NCBI GenBank assembly: GCA_045863035.1
Contig: BTUV01000011.1
Location: 1-64,000, forward strand
From: H2-BAC3 sp045863035
Lineage (GTDB): Bacteria > Bacteroidota > Ignavibacteria > Ignavibacteriales > Ignavibacteriaceae
Length of the DNA stretch: 64,000 nt
Reading direction: 5' to 3'
A program made the position numbers and the translations under genes. Positions 42,496 through 52,053 of this stretch are shown in pieces (within the stretch, counting starts at the first letter, position 1; each line of letters starts with the position of its first letter). The notes beneath the pieces are model-generated. The model saw only the letters and a list, made by a program, of their open reading frames with translations. It ran no database searches and had not been told where the DNA came from.

Positions 42496-45111
42496 TTATT
42501 CCTGTTCCTTTAAACTTTTCTTCAGTTCATAAAGCTCATTCAGCGCGTCAATCGGAGTCAGGGAGTTAATCTCTAAATCATCAATCCGTTTTCTGAGTTT
42601 GTCATCTTTCACTTCAAAAAGACTCATCTGCAATTCACTCTGCTGTTCAACTGCTTTACGTATTCTCTCCTTTTTCTCAAGATGCGGAGTAAGTTCTTTT
42701 GATTCAAGATTAGCAAGTATTTCCTTCGCTCTTGAGGTTACGTATCGCGGCAGCCCGGCCATCTGTGCAACCTGGATGCCATAACTATGGTCTGCCTGAC
42801 CAGGGCTCACCTTATGCAAAAAAATCACCCGGTCACCATGTTCAACCACTTCCACCTTATAATTCTTTATACGCGGAAAAAGTTCTGCCATTTCATTTAT
42901 TTCATGGTAATGAGTAGCAAAAAGTGTTTTTGCCGCGATCGCACTGTTTTCATGCAGATATTCTGTTATAGCCCAGGCAATGCTTAATCCGTCAAAGGTA
43001 CTGGTTCCTCTGCCTATTTCATCAAGAAGAATAAGACTTTGAGCAGTAGCATTATTCAGGATGTTGGCCGCTTCCTGCATTTCAACAAGAAACGTACTCT
43101 CACCGGCTGAGATGTTGTCAGATGCGCCAACTCTGGTGAAGATGCGGTCAATAACACCCAGCCGCGCTTTTTTTGCCGGAACAAAAGAACCAATCTGCGC
43201 CAGAAGCACAATAAGACCTGTCTGCCTCAGATATACTGATTTACCGGCCATATTGGGACCTGTTAACAGAATAATCTGCGCATCTTCATTGTTCAGTTGG
43301 CAGGAGTTCGGGGTAAACTTTTCACCGGGTTTCAGGATGCGCTCTACTACCGGATGACGCCCGTCAAATATCTCCAGCACGCCACTCTCATCAAGCTCCG
43401 GCTTTACATAATTATATGCCTCCGCGCCTTCAGCGAAGGAAAGATAACAATCAACCCGTGCGATTTGCTGCGCATTCATCTGAATTTTTTCAGAATAGGA
43501 TGCCGCGGCGATACGAAGTTCATTAAAAAGCTGATATTCAAGTTCTGCAATTTTCTCATCAGCAGTAAGAATTTTATCTTCATACTCCTTGAGTTCCGGA
43601 GTTATATATCTTTCAGAACTGACCAGCGTTTGCTTTCGTATATAATCAGCAGGAACTTTATCCTTATTGGCATTGCTGATTTCAATATAATAGCCGAATA
43701 CTCTGTTATAACTTACCTTGAGCGAACCGATACCGGTGCGTTCACGTTCATCTTTCTGCAGTCGGGCTATCCAGTCTTTACCATGAAAGGAAAGGTCACG
43801 CAGTTCGTCAAGTTCAGGGCTGAATCCGGCTCGTATATATCCCCCCTCATTTATTGCCACAGGAGGATTGTCAGTAAGAGTCGCCTCAATCTTTTGAGAC
43901 AGTTCCCTCAGATCATGAATCGATGTACTCATTGCTGAAATAACCGGTTCAGCGGCTTGCAGCAGCCGTCCGGCAATAACCGGAAGTTTTTCCAATGAAT
44001 TCCTCAGTGCACTTAAATCGCGCGGAGTTGCCCTGCCTGTACATATTTTAGAAGTCAGACGTTCGAGATCACCGATTTCTTTAAGCTCTTCACGTAATCC
44101 TGCCCGAAGTTCTTTTTGCTTATAAAACACTTCAATAACATTCTGCCTGTGAAGAATCGGTTCAAGTTTCCTCAGAGGCGCGCTCACCCACCTCTTTAAA
44201 AGCCGGGCACCCATAGGGGTTTCGGTCTTATCAAGAATCGATATCAGTGTGCCTTCCCTGCTGCCATCCTGCATAGAGTAAATGATTTCAAGATTCCGTT
44301 TGGTTGAACGGTCAAGCTGCATAAAGTCAGACGGATTATATATCAGCACCTTGTTAAGATGCGACGGGTTTGCCTTTTGCGTTTCACGCAAGTAGTGTAT
44401 AATCACTCCCGATGCTGAAAGTCCGGCTGTCAGATGCTCAATGCCAAATCCCTTTAAGCTGACGGTTTTAAATTGAAGCAGAAGCTGTTCGGTTGCATAA
44501 TCCTGATTATATACCCAGTCGTCAATTTTGGTAAAGCGGGCCGGAATTTCCCCTTCGGTGTAAAGTGATTTTATTGCCTCAATATCCGTTTTACGTGCTA
44601 AAATTTCAGCCGGAGAGATAAGCTCAATTTGATCGCGTAACACCTGCCTGTGAACCTCGTACGCATAAAACTCGCCGGTCGAAATATCGCAAAATGAAAG
44701 TCCGGCGATATCCCCTGAGATCATTACCGCAAGGAGGTAATTGTTTTTCTTGTGGTCAAGCAGTTTTTCAGAGAAAGTAACTCCCGGAGTTACCATTTCG
44801 GTTACTTCTCTTTTTACTATTCCTTTTGCAAGTTTGGGGTCTTCCATCTGCTCACAGATAGCTACCCGAAGTCCGGCACGAACCAGTTTCGGAAGGTAAG
44901 TATCCAGCGCGTGATGAGGGAATCCGGCAAGGGGGACATCCCCTGCAGCCCCGTTCGACCGTTTCGTAAGAGTAATACCCAGCACCCGGGATGCGGTCTT
45001 GGCATCTTCGGCAAAAGTCTCATAGAAGTCACCAATCCTGAACAGCAGAACTGCGTCCGGATGTGACTCCTTGATCTTATGATACTGAAGCATTAAAGGG
45101 GTCGAACTCAT
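42496..45111 (-). CDS. mutS: DNA mismatch repair protein MutS
   Basis: 871 residues, full length. Recognises mismatches and recruits MutL. Mismatch-binding Phe-x-Glu is in RIGDFYETFAEDA near residue 30; lever and clamp domains follow; the ATPase has Walker A GPNMAGKSVYLRQTG, Walker B LLDEIGRGTSTFDG and the ATHYHEI switch. The C-terminal region includes the helix-turn-helix dimer interface and ends in a short charged tail. It is the first gene of a closely packed minus-strand run down to position 33264. Its upstream region is the tandem-repeat cluster. Confidence 0.98.
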   Translation of the reverse strand: MSSTPLMLQYHKIKESHPDAVLLFRIGDFYETFAEDAKTASRVLGITLTKRSNGAAGDVPLAGFPHHALDTYLPKLVRAGLRVAICEQMEDPKLAKGIVKREVTEMVTPGVTFSEKLLDHKKNNYLLAVMISGDIAGLSFCDISTGEFYAYEVHRQVLRDQIELISPAEILARKTDIEAIKSLYTEGEIPARFTKIDDWVYNQDYATEQLLLQFKTVSLKGFGIEHLTAGLSASGVIIHYLRETQKANPSHLNKVLIYNPSDFMQLDRSTKRNLEIIYSMQDGSREGTLISILDKTETPMGARLLKRWVSAPLRKLEPILHRQNVIEVFYKQKELRAGLREELKEIGDLERLTSKICTGRATPRDLSALRNSLEKLPVIAGRLLQAAEPVISAMSTSIHDLRELSQKIEATLTDNPPVAINEGGYIRAGFSPELDELRDLSFHGKDWIARLQKDERERTGIGSLKVSYNRVFGYYIEISNANKDKVPADYIRKQTLVSSERYITPELKEYEDKILTADEKIAELEYQLFNELRIAAASYSEKIQMNAQQIARVDCYLSFAEGAEAYNYVKPELDESGVLEIFDGRHPVVERILKPGEKFTPNSCQLNNEDAQIILLTGPNMAGKSVYLRQTGLIVLLAQIGSFVPAKKARLGVIDRIFTRVGASDNISAGESTFLVEMQEAANILNNATAQSLILLDEIGRGTSTFDGLSIAWAITEYLHENSAIAAKTLFATHYHEINEMAELFPRIKNYKVEVVEHGDRVIFLHKVSPGQADHSYGIQVAQMAGLPRYVTSRAKEILANLESKELTPHLEKKERIRKAVEQQSELQMSLFEVKDDKLRKRIDDLEINSLTPIDALNELYELKKSLKEQE

Positions 45112-45200
45112 ATAGACTTACATTAAAACAAACTTTAAATGTACCTCTAAAATGGGTCAATTTCAATGACTTGGGAGGGAATTATGAGATAGGAACTGAA

Positions 45201-45228
45201 GTATGAAGTATGAAGTATGAAGTATGAA
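45201..45228. repeat. heptanucleotide tandem repeat (GTATGAA)x4
   Basis: Four perfect 7-bp copies, flanked by degenerate CTGAA and ATGTGAA units, in the region upstream of mutS. Same class as the other heptamer arrays in the window. Confidence 0.8.
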
Positions 45229-45252
45229 ATGTGAATGTCATTTCCTGACCCT

Positions 45253-45957
45253 GACCACGGCGTGGTCACAAATTGGTAGCAGATCCGAGCAATTGCCCCC
45301 TGGCAACAGCGTGGTCACAGATTGGTAGCAAAGCATCCGCAAAGATTGCCCCTGACCGCAGCGNNNNNNNNNNNNNNNNNNNNNNNNNNNNNNNNNNNNN
45401 NNNNNNNNNNNNNNNNNNNNNNNNNNNNNNNNNNNNNNNNNNNNNNNNNNNNNNNNNNNNNNNAGATTGGTAGCAGATCCGATCAATTGCCCCCGACCAC
45501 AGCGTGGTCACAGATTGGTAGCAAAGCATCCGCAAAGATTGCCCCTGACCGCAGCGAGGTCACAGATTGGTTGAAGATCATCCGAAGTAATTGCACCCAC
45601 CACAGCGTGGTCACAAATTGGTAGCAGTCATCCAAGTAATTGCACCCTGACCGCAGCGTGGTCACAGATTAGTAGAAGATCCGAGCAATTGCCCCCGACC
45701 GCAGCGTGGTCACAGATTGGTAGCAAATCAGCCGCAGCTATTGCCCCTGATCGCAGCGTGGTCACCGATTGGTTGAAGATCCGATCAATTGCCCCCTGGC
45801 AACAGCGTGGTCACAGATTGGTAGCAAAGCATCCGCAAAGATTGCCCCTGACCGCAGCGTGGTCACAGATTGGTAGCAGATCCGATCAATTGCCCCCGAC
45901 CACAGCGTGGTCACAGATTGGCAGCAGATCAGACGCAGCTATTGCGCCCCCACAACC
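45253..45957. repeat. cluster of about 50-bp tandem repeats with internal palindrome
   Basis: At least 12 head-to-tail units of 47-52 bp are visible, interrupted by the N run. Each has GCGTGGTCACAGATTGGTAG, a variable 10-14 nt stretch, then ATTGCCCC and GACCRCA. The junction GACCAC-AGC-GTGGTC is a perfect hairpin. Two main subtypes recur: one with GATCCGATCA, the other with AAGCATCCGCAAAG. Unit length is not a fixed multiple of three, so the ORFs crossing the array are not coding. It resembles a REP/BIME-type palindromic cluster more than a CRISPR, because the variable parts are short and repeated. Origin and function unknown. Confidence 0.8.
45364..45463. other. assembly gap (100 N)
   Basis: Exactly 100 N inside the tandem-repeat cluster, the conventional placeholder for a gap of unknown length. 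The true number of repeat units is therefore unknown and the two flanks may be joined by scaffolding only. Confidence 0.97.
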
Positions 45958-45977
45958 AACCCTCGCTGCATGCAACC

Positions 45978-46676
45978 TCACTTATTTGGCTCGAAAATCA
46001 TCCCCCGGTTTGTTGCATTCTTTAATACCTGATGCGTAAAAATCTCAACTGCAATTTTAAGAAGCTGAAGCAAGATGAGCATCAAAACCGGTGCGCCAAA
46101 CGCAATAAGAAGGAATGCGCCGAATATTGCCACAAACTGCTGTATAAATATCCTGGGATACGGAATAAACATTACAAGAACAGGGTTTGTCTTAAGATAC
46201 ATTTTTGGCAATATGTAATCGAACCAGAGACTAACACCATGCGTTGCAGCAATTGATATCACTACATAGTGCATAAATTCATTTTCAATGATATATCTGA
46301 TAAAGGACTCCACCCCGCTGCCCGGTGAGCTGAGCATGGGGAGCAACAGGGCTATCTGAGCAAAATTGAACATATTATAATGAAACAGAAAAAACAGACT
46401 GATAAATATCCTTCCGGAAAAATATCTGAATAGCCCGGTTTTACTCTCACCGTCCGGGTCCAGCCGGGCGAGGAGTATCTTGGGAACCGTAAACAGACCG
46501 ATAATAATCGTCTCGGTGATATATATAAAAATTATATTCATGGCATCGAAGTCAAAAAACAGCACTCCGATAACCGGCATTAAATTATGAATGATGATAA
46601 ACCAGCTTGTTTTGTCAAAATCAAGGTCTGCAATCATTCCGCCGAGGGAATTATAATCCTTTCGTAAATCTATCAT
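45978..46676 (-). CDS. multi-pass membrane protein (DUF6498-like)
   Basis: 232 residues from the ATG at 46676, which has AGGA 5 nt upstream; a GTG at 46688 is less likely. Five or so hydrophobic helices are visible (WFIIIHNLMPVIGVLFFDF, IIFIYITETIIIGLFTVPKI, IFISLFFLFHYNMFNFAQI, VAIFGAFLLIAFGAPVLML). The HNLMPVIGV and ITETIIIG elements remind me of the DUF6498 family; that assignment is tentative. Function unknown. Stop lies 20 nt from the repeat cluster. Confidence 0.75.
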   Translation of the reverse strand: MIDLRKDYNSLGGMIADLDFDKTSWFIIIHNLMPVIGVLFFDFDAMNIIFIYITETIIIGLFTVPKILLARLDPDGESKTGLFRYFSGRIFISLFFLFHYNMFNFAQIALLLPMLSSPGSGVESFIRYIIENEFMHYVVISIAATHGVSLWFDYILPKMYLKTNPVLVMFIPYPRIFIQQFVAIFGAFLLIAFGAPVLMLILLQLLKIAVEIFTHQVLKNATNRGMIFEPNK

Positions 46677-46845
46677 GTAATCCTGCACTGAAGATTAAAA
46701 AATTATCAATTAAGAACAGGGGGAAACCTGTCTGCCTTCTACTAAAAAAAAATTGTTCAGATACCAGCTCATCTTTCTCTAAACTCCCTGAATATTTCCG
46801 CAAAATAGGTATTTTATGCAAATGTTTAATCATTTTTAGAGAGTT

Positions 46846-48168
46846 ATGACATCATCTGCCTCAACTGAAAAACCTCAATTCCCTGCCTCCTTCTGGACTG
46901 CAAATATTGTTGAACTTTTTGAACGCTCCGCTTACTACGCCATTTTTATCGGAATAACCTTATATTTGACCAACGTTGTCGGGTTTAATGATATATGGTC
47001 TGCCTGGATTAGCGGTGTATTTTCTGCCGGACTTTATTTTCTCCCTCCGTTCGCCGGAGCTTATGCTGATAAAATCGGCTTCAGAAAGGCGCTTCTACTG
47101 GCCTTTTTCCTTCTGGCAGTGGGCTACTTTTCTCTGGGGCTCTTTCCGTATAAATCGATAGTGATCCCCTCGTTAGTACTGGTGATGATCGGCGGCTCGT
47201 TCATAAAATCCGTCATTACCGGAACTGTGGCTGTCACAACCGACGAAGCCAACCGGGCACGAGGTTACTCAATCTTTTATGCGATGGTTAATGTCGGGTC
47301 ATTTCTCGGCAAAACTTTTGCTTATCCTATCCGGCTTGAGCTGGGTCTTGAAGCAGTAAACTATTATTCAGCAGCATTATGCTTTATTGCTCTTGCCGCC
47401 GTCTTTTTTTACTACAAGGGGGTGGAATCAAAAGGAGAAAAAAAATCAGCCAAAGAGATTATGGAGGGAATGATAAGGGTGGTTAAGAATACCCGTCTGG
47501 TAATTCTCATTGTAATCATAACCGGGTTTTGGATTATCTTTCATCAGCTCTATGCAACCATGCCGAAATATGTTATCCGGCTGGTGGGTCAATCCGCCTC
47601 CCCCGAATGGATTGCTAACGTAAATCCTCTGGTTGTTGTAACATTTGTAATTGTTGTCAACAAAATCATGAAAAAATACACCGCTTTGAGCACCATGACA
47701 GTCGGGATGTTCATTATGCCGGTCTCGGCTTTAATCATGGCAGCCAGCCCCTGGCTGACCGGAATAACCGGAACCCAGATAAGCATCTTCGGTTTTTTTA
47801 CTGCTCACCCTGTAACAGTTATGATGATCATCGGAATTATTTTTCAGGCCTTAGCTGAGTGTTTTATCAGCCCCCGTTATCTGGAATTCTTCTCGTTACA
47901 AGCCCCCAAAGGCGAGGAAGGTCTCTACCTCGGCTTTGGTCATCTCCACTCATTTTTGGCTTCACTTTTGGGTTTTGGCATCTCCGGTTACCTCCTGACA
48001 ATGTACTGCCCTGACCCGGCCACTCTGACCGCGGAGCAGGCATTAACCGCTTATGACAGTGCATATATGATTTGGGTTATTTTTGCAGGTATTGGTCTGG
48101 TTTCAGCGCTGGCCCTGGTTCTCTATGGAAAGTATTACGGTTACGGAACTCACGGGCAGGAGAAGTAA
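46846..48168 (+). CDS. MFS transporter, POT-like (proton-dependent oligopeptide family)
   Basis: 440 residues with 12 predicted membrane helices. The N-terminal ELFERSAYYAIFIGI is the E-x-x-E-R-x-x-Y-Y proton-coupling motif of POT/PTR transporters on helix 1. GAYADKIGFRKALL is the MFS loop 2-3 motif. The substrate may be di/tripeptides, but this group is only distantly related to characterised ones. Expressed divergently from the neighbouring membrane protein. Confidence 0.85.
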   Translation: MTSSASTEKPQFPASFWTANIVELFERSAYYAIFIGITLYLTNVVGFNDIWSAWISGVFSAGLYFLPPFAGAYADKIGFRKALLLAFFLLAVGYFSLGLFPYKSIVIPSLVLVMIGGSFIKSVITGTVAVTTDEANRARGYSIFYAMVNVGSFLGKTFAYPIRLELGLEAVNYYSAALCFIALAAVFFYYKGVESKGEKKSAKEIMEGMIRVVKNTRLVILIVIITGFWIIFHQLYATMPKYVIRLVGQSASPEWIANVNPLVVVTFVIVVNKIMKKYTALSTMTVGMFIMPVSALIMAASPWLTGITGTQISIFGFFTAHPVTVMMIIGIIFQALAECFISPRYLEFFSLQAPKGEEGLYLGFGHLHSFLASLLGFGISGYLLTMYCPDPATLTAEQALTAYDSAYMIWVIFAGIGLVSALALVLYGKYYGYGTHGQEK

Positions 48169-48306
48169 TCACAAAAGGGGAATTTCCGCCTGTATTTTTA
48201 GTTTTAGGAATGGCAATGCTCTGCTTTCTTCATTTGGACACGGCTAAATGACTGTTTTGCGGTACGGTTTTTGTACAATTTGATATGTATTTAATTCGGA
48301 TTTGGA

Positions 48307-49242
48307 ATGGAAGAAAAATTTAATTTTGAAGATTTAATAAAAAAGAGCCGTGTCAGTGATACGGAAATCATCAACCATGCAGCCATCATAGGTGGCGGCT
48401 TAATGGGTCAGGGTATCGCACAGACTATTGCTGCCTCAGGGCTGGACGTTCTCATCATTGAAAAATCAGAGGAATCTGTTCAGCGCGCCAGTGAAGTGCT
48501 GGGTGATTCTATTGACCGGGAAATTAAACGCTGGGCAATGACTCAGTCTGAAAAAAAAGCAATTATGAGCCGCATCAGATGGTCAATTGACTCTAATGAC
48601 CTGGCGGAGACAGATGTAATAATTGAAGCAGTTGATGAAAATTATGATTTGAAAGCAGGAATTTTCAGGACCGCAGACAAAATTGCAAAACCTGAAACCA
48701 TATTTGTTTCAAACACTTCAACGCTTAGTCTTTCAAAACTGGCAGAAGAAACCTCGCGGGCTGATAAGATGATCGGTATGCACTTTCTGAACCCGGTTCC
48801 TAAAGTGCCGCTGGTTGAACTGGTCAAAGGTCTTAAAACTTCAAACTATACGGTTAAAACCATACGTGATTTTGCCAAACGAATCGGGAAGACAGCAGTT
48901 GAGGTCTATGAATACCCGGGATTCGTAACAACACGCGCTATTGTGCCCCTGCTGAATGAAGCTATGCACATTCTGCTTGAAGGTATCGCCTCGGCAAGAG
49001 ATATTGACACGGCAATGAAGCTCGGTTATAACTTTCAGTATGGTCCGCTTGAGATGGCTGATATGATGGGGCTTGATGAAGTACTTGCCTGGATGGATAC
49101 TCTCTGGAAAACTCTCGGTGAACCAAGATACCGCGCCTGCCCGATACTCCGGAAATTGGTGCGCGAACGGAAACTTGGTAAAAAAACCGGCGAAGGTTTT
49201 TACAAGTATGATGACGATGGTAAAATAGTTCACTCAAATTGA
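48307..49242 (+). CDS. 3-hydroxyacyl-CoA dehydrogenase
   Basis: 311 residues. NAD-dependent oxidation of (S)-3-hydroxyacyl-CoA. Rossmann motif IGGGLMGQGIAQTIAASG, VIIEAVDEN, SNTSTLSLSKLAEET, catalytic His in GMHFLNPVPKVPLVELVKG, and the C-terminal domain with GYNFQYGPLEMADMMGLDE and GKKTGEGFYKYD. The enzyme stands alone (no fused enoyl-CoA hydratase). With the acyl-CoA dehydrogenase at 15.2 kb and acetate kinase 10 nt downstream it fits acyl-CoA oxidation or fermentation. Confidence 0.94.
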   Translation: MEEKFNFEDLIKKSRVSDTEIINHAAIIGGGLMGQGIAQTIAASGLDVLIIEKSEESVQRASEVLGDSIDREIKRWAMTQSEKKAIMSRIRWSIDSNDLAETDVIIEAVDENYDLKAGIFRTADKIAKPETIFVSNTSTLSLSKLAEETSRADKMIGMHFLNPVPKVPLVELVKGLKTSNYTVKTIRDFAKRIGKTAVEVYEYPGFVTTRAIVPLLNEAMHILLEGIASARDIDTAMKLGYNFQYGPLEMADMMGLDEVLAWMDTLWKTLGEPRYRACPILRKLVRERKLGKKTGEGFYKYDDDGKIVHSN

Positions 49243-49252
49243 AAGTCTGACA

Positions 49253-50458
49253 ATGAAAGTTTTAGTTCTTAACTGCGGCAGTTCATCCATAAAATATCAG
49301 TTTATTGATACTGCCTCACATCATGCACTGGCTAAGGGTTCAGTTGAGCGCATTGGCATGACTGACGCGGTTCTTTTTCACTCACGCTCTGACGGCGATT
49401 CAATACGTCTTGTCAGTGAAATTCTTGATCATACCGTAGCTATTGAATATGTTCTTGCAGTACTCCTGAGCAAAAATCACGGTGTACTGGATGACAAAGA
49501 TGATATACAGGCAGTGGGACACCGCGTGGTGCACGGAGGCGAGGCATTCAGCGGGTCTGTATATATAACCGATGAAGTAATAAAAGTGCTTCAGGATAAT
49601 ATTGATCTTGCACCGCTGCACAATCCCCCCAATATCAAAGGTATTCAGGCGGTAAAGAGAATCATCCCCGAAGCTCCTCAGTGCGGTGTGTTTGATACTT
49701 CTTTCCACGCGCACATGAAACCGGAAGCATTTCTCTACGGTATTCCGTATGAGCTTTACCGTAAATACAAAATCCGTAAATACGGTTTTCACGGGACTTC
49801 ACACCGCTATGTGGCTGAAATTGCCGCACAGAAACTCGGCAAACCGCAGAGTGAATTAAAGATTGTAACTGCGCATCTTGGCAACGGCTGTTCAATGGCT
49901 GCTGTAAAATATGGCGAATCTATTGATACCACTATGGGGTTCACCCCTCTTGAAGGTCTGTTAATGGGAACCAGAAGCGGTGATGTTGACCCTTCTGTCA
50001 TCCTGTATATCATGGGTAAAGAAGGCCTCTCTCTTTCAGAAGCCAGTACCCTGCTTAATAAACACAGCGGGCTGATTGGTATCAGCGGTGAAGCAAGTGA
50101 TATGCGCGAAGTAGTTTCAAGCATGAAAGATGGCAACAAAAGATCAAAAATTGCATTTGATTTGTTTTGCTACCGGATTAAAAAATATATCGGCGCTTAT
50201 TCAGCCGCAATGGGAGGGCTTGATGCCTTTGTGTTGACCGGCGGTATCGGAGAGAATTCTGCTGAAGTCCGTGAAGCCATCTGTCAGGATTTAGAATTTC
50301 TCGGGCTGAAACTCGACCCGGTTAAAAATGCCAATAAAGAAATAGACCTTTCTGCTGAAGGGTCAAGCGCCAAAATTCTCAGAATTCCGACTAATGAAGA
50401 ATTGGTGATTGCCCTTGATACAGCGGATATTGTAGCCCGAATGAAAGAACAAAAATAA
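49253..50458 (+). CDS. ackA: acetate kinase
   Basis: 401 residues. Acetyl phosphate + ADP to acetate + ATP. N-terminal VLVLNCGSSSIKYQFID (acetokinase signature 1), HRVVHGG, FDTSFHAHMKPEAFLYGIPY, GFHGTSHRYVAEIAA (signature 2), GNGCSMAAVKYGESIDTTMGFTPLEGLLMGTRSGDVDPS split into parts, and GGIGENSAEVREAIC. All hallmark residues appear present. No pta is in the window. It has its own terminator. Confidence 0.98.
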   Translation: MKVLVLNCGSSSIKYQFIDTASHHALAKGSVERIGMTDAVLFHSRSDGDSIRLVSEILDHTVAIEYVLAVLLSKNHGVLDDKDDIQAVGHRVVHGGEAFSGSVYITDEVIKVLQDNIDLAPLHNPPNIKGIQAVKRIIPEAPQCGVFDTSFHAHMKPEAFLYGIPYELYRKYKIRKYGFHGTSHRYVAEIAAQKLGKPQSELKIVTAHLGNGCSMAAVKYGESIDTTMGFTPLEGLLMGTRSGDVDPSVILYIMGKEGLSLSEASTLLNKHSGLIGISGEASDMREVVSSMKDGNKRSKIAFDLFCYRIKKYIGAYSAAMGGLDAFVLTGGIGENSAEVREAICQDLEFLGLKLDPVKNANKEIDLSAEGSSAKILRIPTNEELVIALDTADIVARMKEQK

Positions 50459-50471
50459 TTAACATACCCGG

Positions 50472-50500
50472 ACCGCCGGAGCCCTCTCCGGCGGTTTTAT
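50472..50500 (+). terminator. Rho-independent terminator after ackA
   Basis: Perfect 10-bp stem ACCGCCGGAG / CTCCGGCGGT (50472-50481 with 50486-50495), loop CCCT, followed by TTTTATATAT. It lies 13 nt after the ackA stop. Confidence 0.9.
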
Positions 50501-50581
50501 ATATACCTCCCGCATTTTTACTCTGCTGACCATCGGTTCAACTTTTTTCCGATACTTCTTTTTTACCTGAAAATTTTCTCC

Positions 50582-50589
50582 TAACTTTG
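50582..50589 (+). promoter_or_regulatory. putative -7 promoter box (TAACTTTG) for the symporter gene
   Basis: TAACTTTG fits TAnnTTTG and lies 70 nt upstream of the ATG at 50660, downstream of the ackA terminator. A T-rich stretch with TTTACC lies about 20 nt earlier, but no clean -33 TTG. Confidence 0.4.
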
Positions 50590-50659
50590 CTATTCCTGTT
50601 CCGGCTTTGTAAGACGGCGCAGGGTTTGCCATATTATCAGTTCATAATAAGGATTCCTC

Positions 50660-51997
50660 ATGGAATATATTGAAAGCGTCCTGAATGAAATTAACTCCGT
50701 GGTCTGGGGAGTGCCGATGCTCGTCCTGCTCTTCGGCACTCATGTATTTCTCACCTTCCGCCTGAAACTGATTCAGCGATATATATGGACGGGTATTAAA
50801 ATTTCCCTGAGCCGCACAAAAGAAGGGAGCGGGGATGTTTCGCAGTTTGGGGCGCTTACCACTGCCCTTGCCGCAACAATAGGAACCGGAAACATAGTGG
50901 GAGTATCTACCGCCATTGCTGCAGGTGGTCCCGGAGCTGTATTCTGGATGTGGCTGACCGGTGTCTTCGGCATCGCAACTAAATACTCAGAAGCTCTTCT
51001 TGCTGTTAAATACCGTACGACAAAAGAAGATGGTTCATTCGCAGGTGGACCAATGTATGTGCTTGAAAAGGGACTTAATATGAAGTGGCTCGGCATCGTC
51101 TTTGCAGCTCTGACCGCGGTAACTGCTTTCGGTATTGGTAATATGGTGCAGGCGAATTCCATTTCTGAACTGGCACGCACTTCATTTAACATCCCCCCAT
51201 ATATAACAGGAATTTTTCTTGCGGTGCTGACCGGATTTGTTATTATCGGCGGAATAAAGTCTATTGCTAAATGGTGCGAAAAACTGGTTCCTTTTATGGC
51301 AATCTTTTATGTGATCGGATGTCTGGTTCTTCTTGCAATGAACTTTCAGGAAATCCCGCATGCTTTCAGTCTGATATTCGAAGGAGCTTTCAGCGGTACA
51401 GCCATCACCGGCGGGTTTCTTGGCGCAACAATGAAAGAGGCCATCAGAATGGGGATAGCACGCGGACTTTTTTCTAATGAATCAGGACTCGGCAGCGCGC
51501 CAATTGTTGCAGCAGCTGCTCAAACCAAAAATCCGGTTCGTCAGGCATTAGTCTCCTCTACGGGCACTTTCTGGGATACTGTTGTCATTTGCTTAATCAC
51601 AGGAGTTGTAATTGTGAATTCAGGCGAATGGCAAACCGGGCTTCGCGGCGCAGAACTTACACACGCAGCATTTGAAGAAATTCCTTTTATCGGTTCAATT
51701 GTCCTCACTATCGGGCTTCTTACTTTTGTGTTCTCAACTATTATCGGATGGTCTTATTACGGTGAAAAAGCTATAGAATATCTTGCCGGCTCAAGGGCCA
51801 TTAAACCCTACCGGATTCTCTGGGTAATCTTCGTTTTTGTCGGCTCACTGCTTTCATTGCCTGTGGTCTGGACCTTTGCTGATATCACGAATGCACTGAT
51901 GGCCATACCAAACCTCACTGCCCTGCTGCTGCTCTCCGGGGTTTTGGCCTCCGAAACAAAGAAATACCTGTGGGACGGTAAACTTAACGACTTGTAA
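50660..51997 (+). CDS. alanine/glycine:cation symporter (AGCS family)
   Basis: 445 residues, about 10-11 membrane helices. The AGCS signature is unmistakable: GALTTALAATIGTGNIVGVS, AAGGPGAVFWMWLTGVFGIATKYSEALLAVKYR (in two parts), FAGGPMYVLEKGL, and GIARGLFSNESGLGSAPIVAAAA. Imports small neutral amino acids with Na+ or H+. Length is normal. It stands alone between terminators. Confidence 0.96.
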   Translation: MEYIESVLNEINSVVWGVPMLVLLFGTHVFLTFRLKLIQRYIWTGIKISLSRTKEGSGDVSQFGALTTALAATIGTGNIVGVSTAIAAGGPGAVFWMWLTGVFGIATKYSEALLAVKYRTTKEDGSFAGGPMYVLEKGLNMKWLGIVFAALTAVTAFGIGNMVQANSISELARTSFNIPPYITGIFLAVLTGFVIIGGIKSIAKWCEKLVPFMAIFYVIGCLVLLAMNFQEIPHAFSLIFEGAFSGTAITGGFLGATMKEAIRMGIARGLFSNESGLGSAPIVAAAAQTKNPVRQALVSSTGTFWDTVVICLITGVVIVNSGEWQTGLRGAELTHAAFEEIPFIGSIVLTIGLLTFVFSTIIGWSYYGEKAIEYLAGSRAIKPYRILWVIFVFVGSLLSLPVVWTFADITNALMAIPNLTALLLLSGVLASETKKYLWDGKLNDL

Positions 51998-52015
51998 TAT
52001 ATATACAAAATGTTT

Positions 52016-52053
52016 AAGGGCTGTTTTCCTCCCGGAATGCAGCCCTTTTTTTT
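52016..52053 (+). terminator. Rho-independent terminator after the symporter gene
   Basis: Stem AAGGGCTG / CAGCCCTT (52016-52023 with 52040-52047) with a 16-nt loop, followed by an unbroken T run to 52053. Confidence 0.85.

Noticed and set aside
43297..43938. Plus-strand ORF of 213 codons
   Set aside because: Antisense to mutS, no homology recognised.
45253..45957. CRISPR array
   Set aside because: The variable parts are only 10-14 nt and recur between units, there are no cas genes, and each unit is itself variable.
45238..46039. ORFs on both strands through the tandem-repeat cluster
   Set aside because: They arise from the repeat; unit lengths vary (47-52 bp), several frames on both strands are open, and the N run is inside them.
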